From Enhygromyxa salina (lineage in GTDB: Bacteria; Myxococcota_A; Polyangia; Nannocystales; Nannocystaceae): DNA of 55,274 bases. Positions within the stretch are counted from its first letter, which is position 1. Each line of letters starts with the position of its first letter. The translations under genes were made by a program, and so were the position numbers. The stretch is from NCBI RefSeq assembly GCF_002994635.1, contig NZ_PVNL01000079.1:1-55274 (forward strand), in the 5' to 3' direction. Under the pieces are notes generated by a model. The model made no database searches, had not been told where the DNA came from, and saw only the letters and a program-made list of their open reading frames with translations. This document shows, one piece after another, positions 8,299 to 16,493 of the stretch.

Positions 8299-10410
8299 TC
8301 AGATGTCCGCGGTGCGCATGTACATCGGCTGGGCCAGCAACCACAAGCTAAGCAGGCTCATGGCGATCATCCCCAAGATCATCACCAGGTGCACACGAAA
8401 GCTCGCCTTGCGATCCCCATCATACACCCGAAACGCCTCACGCTGCGCGACAAAGATCCCATACGCATGCCCAACCACGATCAGCGCAACCTGCAGATAC
8501 CAGATCGTCTCCGGCGTCCACAGCGAGGTCAGCGGCGCGTGGGCGGTACCAAAATAATCCGTACCCCAGCCCAGCGGATCCGAGATCAACCGCCGCAGCT
8601 TCGACCACTCCCAGAACACATGCGTCGCGTTGTGGGCCAGGTGATAAAACAGCGCGATCGGCAGCAACGTATACGCAAACCGAATGAACAGCTTGCGCAC
8701 CGACACGTCGCGGCGCCCGCTAGCGAGCCGCATACCCACACACAGGCCCCAGTAGCACACCCCGGGCCCCACGATGCACGCGAGCATCATCAAGGTGAAG
8801 GTCAGCACCCCGCCGTCGCTCCCGCTAAACAGCGAGCCAGTGCCGAGCAGATCACTGTCGACCAGCCATCCGCGCAGCTGGGTCTCGGCTTGCTTCCACG
8901 CGGGGATCATCGAAGCGCCATGAAACGCGCTGACGATGAACACCAAGATCGCCATGTAGGCCTCGTCGATCTTGGCCCGGTGCGGGTGCAGCAAGTCAGC
9001 GCCGCTGCTGCGCACGTTCAGCGCGATGTTGTCGTGGGGGCAGCTCTTGACGCACTCCGTGCACAGCGTGCAGTACTGGTTGTCGTTCATCGCGCCCATG
9101 TACTCGCTGGTGGGGCACGCATAGCCCACGCCCTCGCGCCCGTGGACGCAGTCGGAGGTGGTGCAGCTGCGGCACACGGCGTTGTCGCGCCGCCGCAGCT
9201 CGAGCATGCCCATGGTGGCGTACTGGCCCGACACCCGGCCGACAAAGCACACGTAGCGGCACATGGCCTTGCGGTCGAACAGCACCAGACACAGCCACGC
9301 GAGCGCGACCATGAAGATCGCAAACATGGAGGTCAGCCACGGGCGGTTGGCGGCGTCGTAGGCGAGCTCGAGCCAGGTCACGAACGCGAACAGCACGATC
9401 GCTGGCCACATCCACAGGCGAAACCGCGGGTAGCTGAGGCCGAGGGTCTTGATCTTGCGGACCGCGACCAGCGAGCGGCGCATGATCCAGTCGGGGATCG
9501 CCGTCCACGGGCACATGAAGCACCACAGGTTGCCGGCGAACATCACAACGAAGATCAGGCCGATCCACCAGATGTTCCAGGTGAGCACGGGGGCGATGTT
9601 GCGGCCCGGCTCTTGGCTGCCGATCAGGCCGGCGACGATCACGGCGAGGAAGCCGATCACGACCGGCAGCTGCACGGCCGGCTGAAACCACCGGCTCTTC
9701 ATCGCGCGGCCCAGCCACGTGAATCGGGTCAGCTCGAACCGCCAGTAGGGTCGCTGCTCGCGGGTGCCACCGCCCCCGGTTCCGCGTGGATCCTTGCGCT
9801 TGCCGTAGCGCTCGAACAACACGAACGAGAGCAGCAAGATCAGGCCCAGACCAACGTAGACGACCTCGTTGGGCAGGCCGGGCATGAGGTGGACGTACGC
9901 CTTGGTCTTGACCTTCTCGGCGTCGTCGAAGGCGCTGGGATCGAAGAACCCGCCCTGGTCGAGCGCGGTGATCGTGGCTTGCGGGAGCCCGAGCTCGGCC
10001 TCGCCGTCCTCGAGGATCAGCGCGCCCGAGGCGGTGCGCTTTTGGCCAAAGCGATCGACGGTGACGCCGTCGTCGGTCGTGCGCTCGGGGGTGATGTCCT
10101 CAATCGGCGGCATCGGGGGCGCCGCGCTGGGCTCGCTGTCGGGATCGGGCCGATCAGGGGTGATGTCTTCGACCGGCGGCATCGGTGGGGTCCCGCGCAC
10201 GGCCGTGTGCACCTTCTCGACCAGCTCGAGCTCGGCGCCCGGCGACTCGGCGTGGACCTCGTGGGCGATCATCCAGACCAAGCCCAAGACCCCGAGCATG
10301 AGGGCGAAGGCCCGCGCGAACCGGCCACCTCGCAGCAGCTCGAGCGGGTCGTCGGGCTCGGGCTCCGGCCCGAACTCCGGGACGACCGGCAGGTGGATCC
10401 GCGGCTTCAT
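8299..10410 (-). CDS. Polytopic membrane protein with 4Fe-4S ferredoxin centres (NapH/CcoG/NosR-like)
   Basis: 703 aa. A first membrane helix (about 34-50) is followed by a proline-rich extracytoplasmic stretch with two imperfect copies of PPMPPIEDITPER (about 75-112), then several helices. CFMCPW (297-302) and CRYVCFVG (384-391) resemble the CxxxCP turns of NapH and CcoG. A ferredoxin-like region holds CRSC, CVHG, ACP and CTLCTECVKSCP (447-458), the last a full 4Fe-4S motif. Several helices follow to the C-terminus. Proteins of this type pass electrons across or along the membrane for nitrate/N2O reduction or oxidase assembly; none of those partners is here. The start overlaps the preceding lipoprotein gene by four bases, so the two are coupled. 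Residues around VSAFHGAS are duplicated at 6704-6823. Confidence 0.88.
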   Translation of the reverse strand: MKPRIHLPVVPEFGPEPEPDDPLELLRGGRFARAFALMLGVLGLVWMIAHEVHAESPGAELELVEKVHTAVRGTPPMPPVEDITPDRPDPDSEPSAAPPMPPIEDITPERTTDDGVTVDRFGQKRTASGALILEDGEAELGLPQATITALDQGGFFDPSAFDDAEKVKTKAYVHLMPGLPNEVVYVGLGLILLLSFVLFERYGKRKDPRGTGGGGTREQRPYWRFELTRFTWLGRAMKSRWFQPAVQLPVVIGFLAVIVAGLIGSQEPGRNIAPVLTWNIWWIGLIFVVMFAGNLWCFMCPWTAIPDWIMRRSLVAVRKIKTLGLSYPRFRLWMWPAIVLFAFVTWLELAYDAANRPWLTSMFAIFMVALAWLCLVLFDRKAMCRYVCFVGRVSGQYATMGMLELRRRDNAVCRSCTTSDCVHGREGVGYACPTSEYMGAMNDNQYCTLCTECVKSCPHDNIALNVRSSGADLLHPHRAKIDEAYMAILVFIVSAFHGASMIPAWKQAETQLRGWLVDSDLLGTGSLFSGSDGGVLTFTLMMLACIVGPGVCYWGLCVGMRLASGRRDVSVRKLFIRFAYTLLPIALFYHLAHNATHVFWEWSKLRRLISDPLGWGTDYFGTAHAPLTSLWTPETIWYLQVALIVVGHAYGIFVAQREAFRVYDGDRKASFRVHLVMILGMIAMSLLSLWLLAQPMYMRTADI

Positions 10411-11822
10411 CCCTGCACCTCGATCAAGTGGATCACGTCCGGTGCGCGACTCCAGGTGTGCGGCAGCTGTGGATCCACGGCCGGCGCGGAGTCGCTGAGC
10501 TCGATCGGAGCGAGGGCGACCGCGTCACACGGCTCGTCGGCATAGTCGAGCTGCGTCCACCACACGCTGCCGTACCCCGGCCCGGCGTTGGCGTAGTTGG
10601 CGGGGCCGGCCGCGATCGCGAGCCCAACCCCTTCGCTGTCGAGGGCGAGCGCGTGCGGTCGCAGCGGCTCGGGCCCACCCGCGGCGATCCACAGGCCGGC
10701 CTCGTCGAGCCCGTCTAGCCGGCCACACTGGGCGATCGAGCCCGCGTCGGTGTCCCCGGCGAGCACGACCACGCCGCGCTGATCCGAGTCGGCGCGGGCG
10801 AGGAGCCAGCGGGGTTGACCGGCGCTGGGCAGCAGGGCGAGCGCGCGGACGATCCACGAGGTGTCGCCGTCGAGGACCGAGAACCCCCGCAGCTGGCAAC
10901 CACCGTCAAACCACCACAGGCGGGCGTCCTCGCTGGAGCTGACGATCTGCGGGTGCTCGCCGACGACGACCCCACCGAGACCATCGGCGGCGAGGTAGCG
11001 CACTCGCTTGTTCATGAACGGGATCTGAGCGACGCAGGTGAGGGTGGGGGCGGCGAGCGACGAGGTGTCGAAGATCGCGACCCGCTCGTCAGCGTCGCAC
11101 GCGAGCGCGACCGCGTCGGCGTCGGTGTCGAGCGCCGTGATGCTCCACGCGCCAGCGCAGCCCGGATCGGCGACCTGAACGTCGGCCGCGCCTGGGGTCA
11201 GCACGAGCAGCTCGCTCGGTTGGGTCCACATGTCATCGGGGACCATGAGATCATTCGCGAACACGGAGATCAGCAGGTCGCCGCTGGCCGGATGGAGCAA
11301 CATCGAGAGCGGCTCGGTCCGGCTCAAGCCGGTCACGCGCACACCCAGGCCGGTCGCCTCACCGCCGCTGAACCAGTCGTCAACGGACACCCGCGCGCCT
11401 GCTTCGTAGTCGCTCAGCCCGGCGGCGGGGAAGCTCAGCAGCGAGCCGAGCTCGCGGGTGGGGTGGTGACCAAGCAGCACGTGCAGCTCGTCACCGTCCC
11501 AGGCCAGGCCGTAGGGTTCGTCCAGGGTCGCACCGCTGATGTCGCCGCCGAGGTTGGGATCGAGGTCCAGATCCAGCGAGCCGCGATAGCGAGGACCCGC
11601 GCCCGCAGCCGTGAACAGGTCCACGCGATCGTCGAGCGTCTGGCTGACGGCGACGATCGTACAAGCCTCACCGCTGGGGCAGCCGAGCAGCCCGGTCTCG
11701 ACGACGTCTTGGCCGGTGTCGGTGTTGGTGTCCCCGGTCTCACCCGTGTCGAGGCTGGGATTGTCCGGCAGACAACCCGCGAGCATCAGCAGTACGGAAC
11801 TCAGCCAAGCGCCTGGACGCAT
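10407..11822 (-). CDS. Lipoprotein with probable beta-propeller body, coupled to the iron-sulphur membrane protein
   Basis: 471 aa. Signal peptide with lipobox LAGC (Cys17), then a Thr/Asp-rich linker (DTGETGDTNTDTG) typical of the other lipoproteins here. The body has repeated strands of the kind LDGDTSWIVRALALLPSAGQ, AVALACDADERVAIFD and paired cysteines, suggesting a propeller-like fold exposed at the outer membrane or periplasm. The function is unknown. Its stop overlaps the start of the ferredoxin-like membrane protein (ATGA), so they are co-translated and may work together, for example as a surface partner of an electron-transfer complex; that is inference from position only. It is divergent from the kinase gene, sharing a 171-base intergenic region. 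Confidence 0.82.
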   Translation of the reverse strand: MRPGAWLSSVLLMLAGCLPDNPSLDTGETGDTNTDTGQDVVETGLLGCPSGEACTIVAVSQTLDDRVDLFTAAGAGPRYRGSLDLDLDPNLGGDISGATLDEPYGLAWDGDELHVLLGHHPTRELGSLLSFPAAGLSDYEAGARVSVDDWFSGGEATGLGVRVTGLSRTEPLSMLLHPASGDLLISVFANDLMVPDDMWTQPSELLVLTPGAADVQVADPGCAGAWSITALDTDADAVALACDADERVAIFDTSSLAAPTLTCVAQIPFMNKRVRYLAADGLGGVVVGEHPQIVSSSEDARLWWFDGGCQLRGFSVLDGDTSWIVRALALLPSAGQPRWLLARADSDQRGVVVLAGDTDAGSIAQCGRLDGLDEAGLWIAAGGPEPLRPHALALDSEGVGLAIAAGPANYANAGPGYGSVWWTQLDYADEPCDAVALAPIELSDSAPAVDPQLPHTWSRAPDVIHLIEVQG

Positions 11823-11993
11823 CCAGCGCCGTTATATCAGCAATTTGGAGCGGACGACTGGCGCGACCGGCGAACGCTGCCGAGATCGCCGGGGATCAAC
11901 GAGATCAAGCGCAGACACTTCGCTGGCGCTGAGCGTCAGGTCCTTGCTTCTGCGTTTGGCAGCCCACGAAATGTCGTCAGGGTTAATGGCACC

Positions 11994-13319
11994 TTGGCGG
12001 CGACGAACGACCTCAACCTGCGGTTTGGAGCGCTCGCGTTGCAGTGCGACTTCATTGACGCGCAGCAGTTCGCCCGGGCCTGCGCGTCGTGGGCGACGCG
12101 CGCTCAGGGGTCGCTGGCGAGCGTGCTGGCCGAGCGCGGGTGGTTGACGGCGGCGCAGCGGGCCCACATCGAGAAGCTGCTCGAGGCCTCGCTGGCCGAC
12201 GGACAGCAGGCGGACGCGGCCACGTTGACGCTGCCGGGCCCGGCTCCGGTCGAGGCCCGCGGCAGCGAGGAGCTCGAGCTCGACTTTGATCTGGAGCTCG
12301 ATCTGGATCTCTCCTTCGAGGACCTCACGACGCTCGACGAAGCTGGTGGTGGTGACGACCGGCCTAGCGAGGCGTCGATGACCGTCTGCGAGCGGATCAA
12401 GCTGACCCAGCTGCACTCTTCGGGCGGCATCGGCGAGGTCTGGCGGGCGTTTGACGAGGTCCTGTGTCGCGAGGTCGCGCTCAAGCGGCTCAGGCACGAT
12501 CAGGCGTCGCACCCGGATCACTGCGCGTACTTTCTTCGCGAGGCGCAGATCACCGGGCAGCTCGAGCATCCGGGGATCGTGCCGCTGTACGACTACAGCT
12601 GCGACCAGGACGGCTCGCGCTGCTTCTACACCATGCGCTTTGTTCAGGGGCGGACCTTGAGCGAGGTGATCTCGGCGTTTCATAGGCGTCGCGTCGAGCT
12701 CGGTGAGCCGACGCTGTCGGGGCCGTTCTTTCAGCTGCTCGAGCACTTTGGCAGCGTCTGCAACACGATCGCGTTCGCGCACTCGAAGGGGGTCGTGCAT
12801 CGCGATCTCAAGGGCGACAACGTGATCGTCGGGGACTTTGGTGAGGTGGTCGTGCTCGACTGGGGCCTGGCCAAGCGCGTAGGGCATGCCGATGATCTCG
12901 CGCGAGGCGATCGGGTCGCGGCCAGCTGCGGCGCGCGTGCGCCCGCGAGCTTGGGGGCCGTGACCGCGACGATGCCGGGGGAGCGGCTCGGGACCCCGGC
13001 GTACATGGCCCCGGAGCAGGCGCTTGGGCTCAACGATCTCATTGATCAGCGCACCGACGTGTACGGGCTCGCGGCGATCCTCTACGAGATCCTGACCAGT
13101 CGGCCGCCGTTTCGGGGTGACGACGTGCTCTCGGTCATGGACGCGGTCGCCCATGAGCCGCCGAGCCGCCCGAGCAAGTGGGTGGCCGACGTACCGCTGG
13201 CGCTCGAGCGGATCTGCATGCGAGGACTCGAGAAGTCGATGGATGCCCGGCAACAGTCGGTGCTCGAGCTCGCGGCCCAGGTTCGAAACTGGCTGAGCGA
13301 GCTCGCTGGCCGACAGTGA
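11994..13319 (+). CDS. Serine/threonine protein kinase (Hanks type, DWG variant)
   Basis: 441 aa from TTG 11994, chosen because the known N-terminal module (LRFGALALQCDFIDAQQFAR, then GSLASVLAERGWLT) begins just after it and upstream sequence is antisense to the lipoprotein gene; an AGGG lies upstream. An acidic linker (ELDFDLELDLDLSFEDL) precedes the kinase domain: glycine loop GGIGEVWRAF (from 144), catalytic Lys164, HRDLKGDN (269-276), DWG (289-291) in place of DFG, and APEQA. All catalytic residues are present. DWG is normal in this myxobacterial/planctomycete subgroup. No C-terminal membrane segment or sensor is seen, so it is cytosolic. It is followed by clpV 223 bases downstream, so it may control type VI secretion as PpkA does in other bacteria, but it is not the PpkA architecture. 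Confidence 0.9.
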   Translation: MAATNDLNLRFGALALQCDFIDAQQFARACASWATRAQGSLASVLAERGWLTAAQRAHIEKLLEASLADGQQADAATLTLPGPAPVEARGSEELELDFDLELDLDLSFEDLTTLDEAGGGDDRPSEASMTVCERIKLTQLHSSGGIGEVWRAFDEVLCREVALKRLRHDQASHPDHCAYFLREAQITGQLEHPGIVPLYDYSCDQDGSRCFYTMRFVQGRTLSEVISAFHRRRVELGEPTLSGPFFQLLEHFGSVCNTIAFAHSKGVVHRDLKGDNVIVGDFGEVVVLDWGLAKRVGHADDLARGDRVAASCGARAPASLGAVTATMPGERLGTPAYMAPEQALGLNDLIDQRTDVYGLAAILYEILTSRPPFRGDDVLSVMDAVAHEPPSRPSKWVADVPLALERICMRGLEKSMDARQQSVLELAAQVRNWLSELAGRQ

Positions 13320-13542
13320 TGGGACCGGAGCGGTGACGCTGCGGGGTCGCTGCCGCGCGGTCACGTCCAAACGATCAGCCAGACCCGCAGGCCAGACCGA
13401 CACGAGCAGATCCGTGATCGGCTGAAAAAACCCAAACCGACTGTTGAGCGCGACCGCTCGGGTCGGGCACACTCGACGCCCCCGGTCGGGCGTTCGCCCT
13501 GCCTTCACTCCCACTCGTCGCCCGACCACTCAGGAGCTCCGC

Positions 13543-16281
13543 ATGCGCGTCCAACCAAAAGTCCTCGTCCAACGCCTCAGCCCGATCTGCACGGGGATGC
13601 TCGAAGCCGCCGTCGGCCGGGCCGCGCAGGGTCAGTACTACGAGATCGTCCCCGAGCACCTGCTCTACGGAATCCTTGGGCAAGAAGACGCCGACGCGAA
13701 CGAGATCCTGCAGTTCTTCAATCAGGATCGGCTGCGGCTGCTCGGGCGGGTGGAGAAGACGCTCAAGGGCATGAAGACCGGCAACGCTGGGCGGCCGGTG
13801 TTCGCCGAGAGCCTGTTTCAGTGGATCGAAGACTCGTGGACCCTGGCCTCGCTCTTGTACGGCGTGAACAAGCTGCGCACGGGTCACCTGTTGCTGCAGT
13901 TCATCGAGCGCTCGTCTCGCTACACCGCAGAGGAGTTCCCGGAGATCGAGGCGATCGACATCGACGTGCTGCGTCGCGACTTCGACGCGATCGTGCGCAA
14001 CTCCAACGAGATGGACGAGATCGCCGTGCAGGGCGACGGTGGCGGCGCGGTCCCGGCCTCGCAGGCGGGCTCGCCCTCGGCCGACAGCGCGATCGGGCGG
14101 TTCACCGTGTCGCTGACCAAGGAGGCCCGCGAGGGTCGCATCGATCCGATCTTCGGCCGCCACCGTGAGATCCGGCAGATCATCGACATCCTCGCGCGGC
14201 GTCGCAAGAACAACCCGATCATCGTGGGTGAGCCGGGCGTCGGCAAGACCGCGCTGGTCGAGGGGCTCGCGCTCGCCATCGTCAACGGCGAGGTCCCGGA
14301 TCTGCTCAAGAACACCGACATCATCAACCTCGACATGGGCCTGCTCAACGCGGGCGCGAGCGTCAAGGGTGAGTTCGAGAAGCGGCTCAAGGCGGTGATC
14401 TCCGAGGTCAAGGCCTCGCCCACGCCGATGATCCTGTTCATCGACGAGGCCCACACGATCATCGGCTCGGGCGGCAGCAAGGGGGGCAACGACGCCTCCA
14501 ACCTGCTCAAGCCTGCGCTCGCCCGCGGTGACCTGCGCACCGTCGCGGCCACCACGTGGACGGAGTACAAGAAGTACTTCGAGAAGGATCCTGCGCTCGA
14601 GCGGCGGTTTCAGCCGGTCAAGTGCGACGAGCCGAGCGTCGCCGACACGGTGGTGATGCTGCGCGGGCTGGCCGGCAAGTATGAAGAGACCCACGGGGTC
14701 ACGATCCGCGACGAGGCCGTGGTCGCGGCCGCCGAGCTGTCGGGCCGCTACATCTCTGGGCGGCAGCTGCCCGACAAGGCCGTGGATCTGCTCGACACCG
14801 CGGCCGCGCGGGTCAAGGTCGAGCAGGGCGCCAAGCCGCAGGAGGTCGAGGCGCTCGAGCTGGAGTTTGCCTCCATGGATCGGCGGCGGATCGCGTTGGA
14901 GCGCGACATCGCCGAGCACATCGAGGTCGATCAAGACAGCTACGCGCAGCTGCTCGGCGACATCGAGTCGGTCAAGGAGCAGGTCAGCGAGATGACGGCG
15001 CGCTGGGTCGCCGAGCGCGACGCGGTCCGGGCGTTCAACGAGGCGTGTGAGCTGCTGCGGGTCGCCGAGCGGGCCGAGGCCGAGCGGGCCGCGAAGGACG
15101 GCGACGCGCGCGAGGTCGACCCCGACGAGCCACCACCGATCGCGACCCCCGACGCGGCCGCCGCCGCCGCCGAGCGCGAGGACAGCGTCGCGTCGCTGCG
15201 CGCCAAGGTCGAGGCCGCGATCAAGACCCTCGATGAGATCCGTGGCGACAGTGATCCGCTGGTTCACCACGAGTGCGACGCGGACGTGGTGTCCAAGGTC
15301 GTCGCCAACTGGACGGGGATCCCGGTCGGCAAGATGAAGGCCGACACGATCGGCTCGGTGCTCGCGCTCGAGGACGTGCTCGGTGGCCGGGTCAAGGGCC
15401 AAGAGCCCGCCGTTGGCGTGGTCGCCGAGACCGTGCGGATGTCGTACGCGGGGGTCCGCGATCCAAACACGCCGATCGGCGTGCTGTTGTTCGTGGGCAC
15501 CAGCGGGGTCGGGAAGACCGAGATGGCGCTGGCCCTGGCTGACCAGCTCTACGGCGGTGATCGCTTCATGACGACGATCAACATGTCGGAGTTCCAGGAG
15601 AAGCACACGGTCTCACGGCTGATCGGCTCACCGCCCGGCTACGTCGGGTTTGGCGAGGGCGGCATGCTGACCGAGGCCGTCCGTCAGCGGCCCTACTCGG
15701 TGGTCTTGCTCGACGAGTGCGAGAAGGCCGATCCCGACGTCATGAACCTGTTCTATCAGGTGTTCGACAAGGGCGTGCTCAACGACGGTGAGGGTCGGAC
15801 CGTCGACTTCAAGAACACGATCATCATCCTGACCTCGAACCTGGCCTCGGACACGATCATGCGCATGTATGACGCGGAGGAGCCGCCCAGCACCGCCGAC
15901 GTCACCGAGGCGATTCGGCCGACCGTGAGCGCGCACTTCAAGCCGGCGCTGCTGGCTCGCATGACGATGGTGCCGTTCCGGCCGATCGGGCCGGAGATCA
16001 TGCGGGAGATCGCGATCTTGAAGCTGCGCAAGCTGCAGCGGCGGTTGATGGAGACCCACGAAGTCGAGGCCACGTTCAGCGACGAGCTGCTCGACGAGCT
16101 GGTGCGTCGGTGCACCGACGCAGACACCGGGGCGCGGAACGTCGACCACACGCTGCGGGCGTCGCTGATGCCAGCGCTGGCGAAGTCGCTGCTCGAGTAC
16201 ATGGCCGAGGGCGAGGTCCCGCCGCGGCTGGAGATCGGTTTGTCGCCCGAAGGTGGGTGGCGGTTCGATTTTACGGACTGA
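13543..16281 (+). CDS. clpV: Type VI secretion ATPase ClpV (TssH)
   Basis: 912 aa from ATG 13543, preceded by AGGAG at eight bases; the open frame back to 13444 is not needed. The N-terminal domain reads LEAAVGRAAQGQYYEIVPEH, the ClpV form of the Clp N-domain that binds the contracted sheath. First AAA+ module: Walker A GEPGVGKT (229-236), Walker B ILFIDEAH. A middle coiled region with long charged helices follows. Second AAA+: GTSGVGKT (652-659), LLDECEKA, and a C-terminal D2-small domain. It unfolds and recycles the TssB/TssC sheath after firing. The combination of this N-domain and a nearby vgrG favours ClpV over ClpB, though ClpB-like disaggregase activity cannot be ruled out. No tss structural genes lie beside it. 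Confidence 0.92.
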   Translation: MRVQPKVLVQRLSPICTGMLEAAVGRAAQGQYYEIVPEHLLYGILGQEDADANEILQFFNQDRLRLLGRVEKTLKGMKTGNAGRPVFAESLFQWIEDSWTLASLLYGVNKLRTGHLLLQFIERSSRYTAEEFPEIEAIDIDVLRRDFDAIVRNSNEMDEIAVQGDGGGAVPASQAGSPSADSAIGRFTVSLTKEAREGRIDPIFGRHREIRQIIDILARRRKNNPIIVGEPGVGKTALVEGLALAIVNGEVPDLLKNTDIINLDMGLLNAGASVKGEFEKRLKAVISEVKASPTPMILFIDEAHTIIGSGGSKGGNDASNLLKPALARGDLRTVAATTWTEYKKYFEKDPALERRFQPVKCDEPSVADTVVMLRGLAGKYEETHGVTIRDEAVVAAAELSGRYISGRQLPDKAVDLLDTAAARVKVEQGAKPQEVEALELEFASMDRRRIALERDIAEHIEVDQDSYAQLLGDIESVKEQVSEMTARWVAERDAVRAFNEACELLRVAERAEAERAAKDGDAREVDPDEPPPIATPDAAAAAAEREDSVASLRAKVEAAIKTLDEIRGDSDPLVHHECDADVVSKVVANWTGIPVGKMKADTIGSVLALEDVLGGRVKGQEPAVGVVAETVRMSYAGVRDPNTPIGVLLFVGTSGVGKTEMALALADQLYGGDRFMTTINMSEFQEKHTVSRLIGSPPGYVGFGEGGMLTEAVRQRPYSVVLLDECEKADPDVMNLFYQVFDKGVLNDGEGRTVDFKNTIIILTSNLASDTIMRMYDAEEPPSTADVTEAIRPTVSAHFKPALLARMTMVPFRPIGPEIMREIAILKLRKLQRRLMETHEVEATFSDELLDELVRRCTDADTGARNVDHTLRASLMPALAKSLLEYMAEGEVPPRLEIGLSPEGGWRFDFTD

Positions 16282-16292
16282 GCGCGTGAGCG

Positions 16293-16322
16293 TCCTGCGA
16301 GCTGCGGCGGCAGCTCTCAGGA
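16293..16322 (+). terminator. Hairpin after clpV
   Basis: Eleven bases after the clpV stop, 13-nt arms (16293-16305 and 16310-16322) pair with one mismatch around a GGCG loop. There is no U-tract, so termination strength is uncertain, but position fits the 3' end of clpV. Confidence 0.6.
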
Positions 16323-16400
16323 CGCCGTGTATTTGCCGAGCACCGACGCGAGCCGCTTGGTCATCGGCACCGCTGCTGTCACGACGAGGTTGCCGAGATC

Positions 16401-16462
16401 AGGTGTAGGCGCAGAGCCTACATCTAGGCGTGCCTGCTCGCCCACCGCTACACTTCCGGTGG
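16401..16462. promoter_or_regulatory. Two palindromes upstream of the DUF262-HipA cassette
   Basis: The first, 16401-16425, has TGTAGGC/GCCTACA arms around a GCAGA spacer and extends to 10 bp with one wobble. The second, 16442-16462, has CCACCG/CGGTGG arms. Both lie within 95 bases of the DUF262 start and neither has a T-run. HipBA-type operons are autoregulated through palindromic operators, so these are candidate operators; the sequence does not match the E. coli HipB box. Confidence 0.45.
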
Positions 16463-16493
16463 ACCGCAATCCCATCTGGTCTAGACTGGCCCC

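Noticed and set aside
8389..10545. 718-codon plus-strand open frame over the iron-sulphur membrane protein gene
   Set aside because: Composition is Arg/His/Gln/Ala-rich without domains; the opposite strand has clear cysteine motifs and membrane helices.
10815..11993. Upstream extension of the kinase reading frame by almost 400 codons
   Set aside because: Antisense to the lipoprotein gene and unlike protein; the kinase's known N-terminal module begins just after TTG 11994.
13375..15606. 743-codon minus-strand open frame over clpV
   Set aside because: Mirror of strongly GC-biased ClpV codons; no domain features, while ClpV on the other strand is complete.
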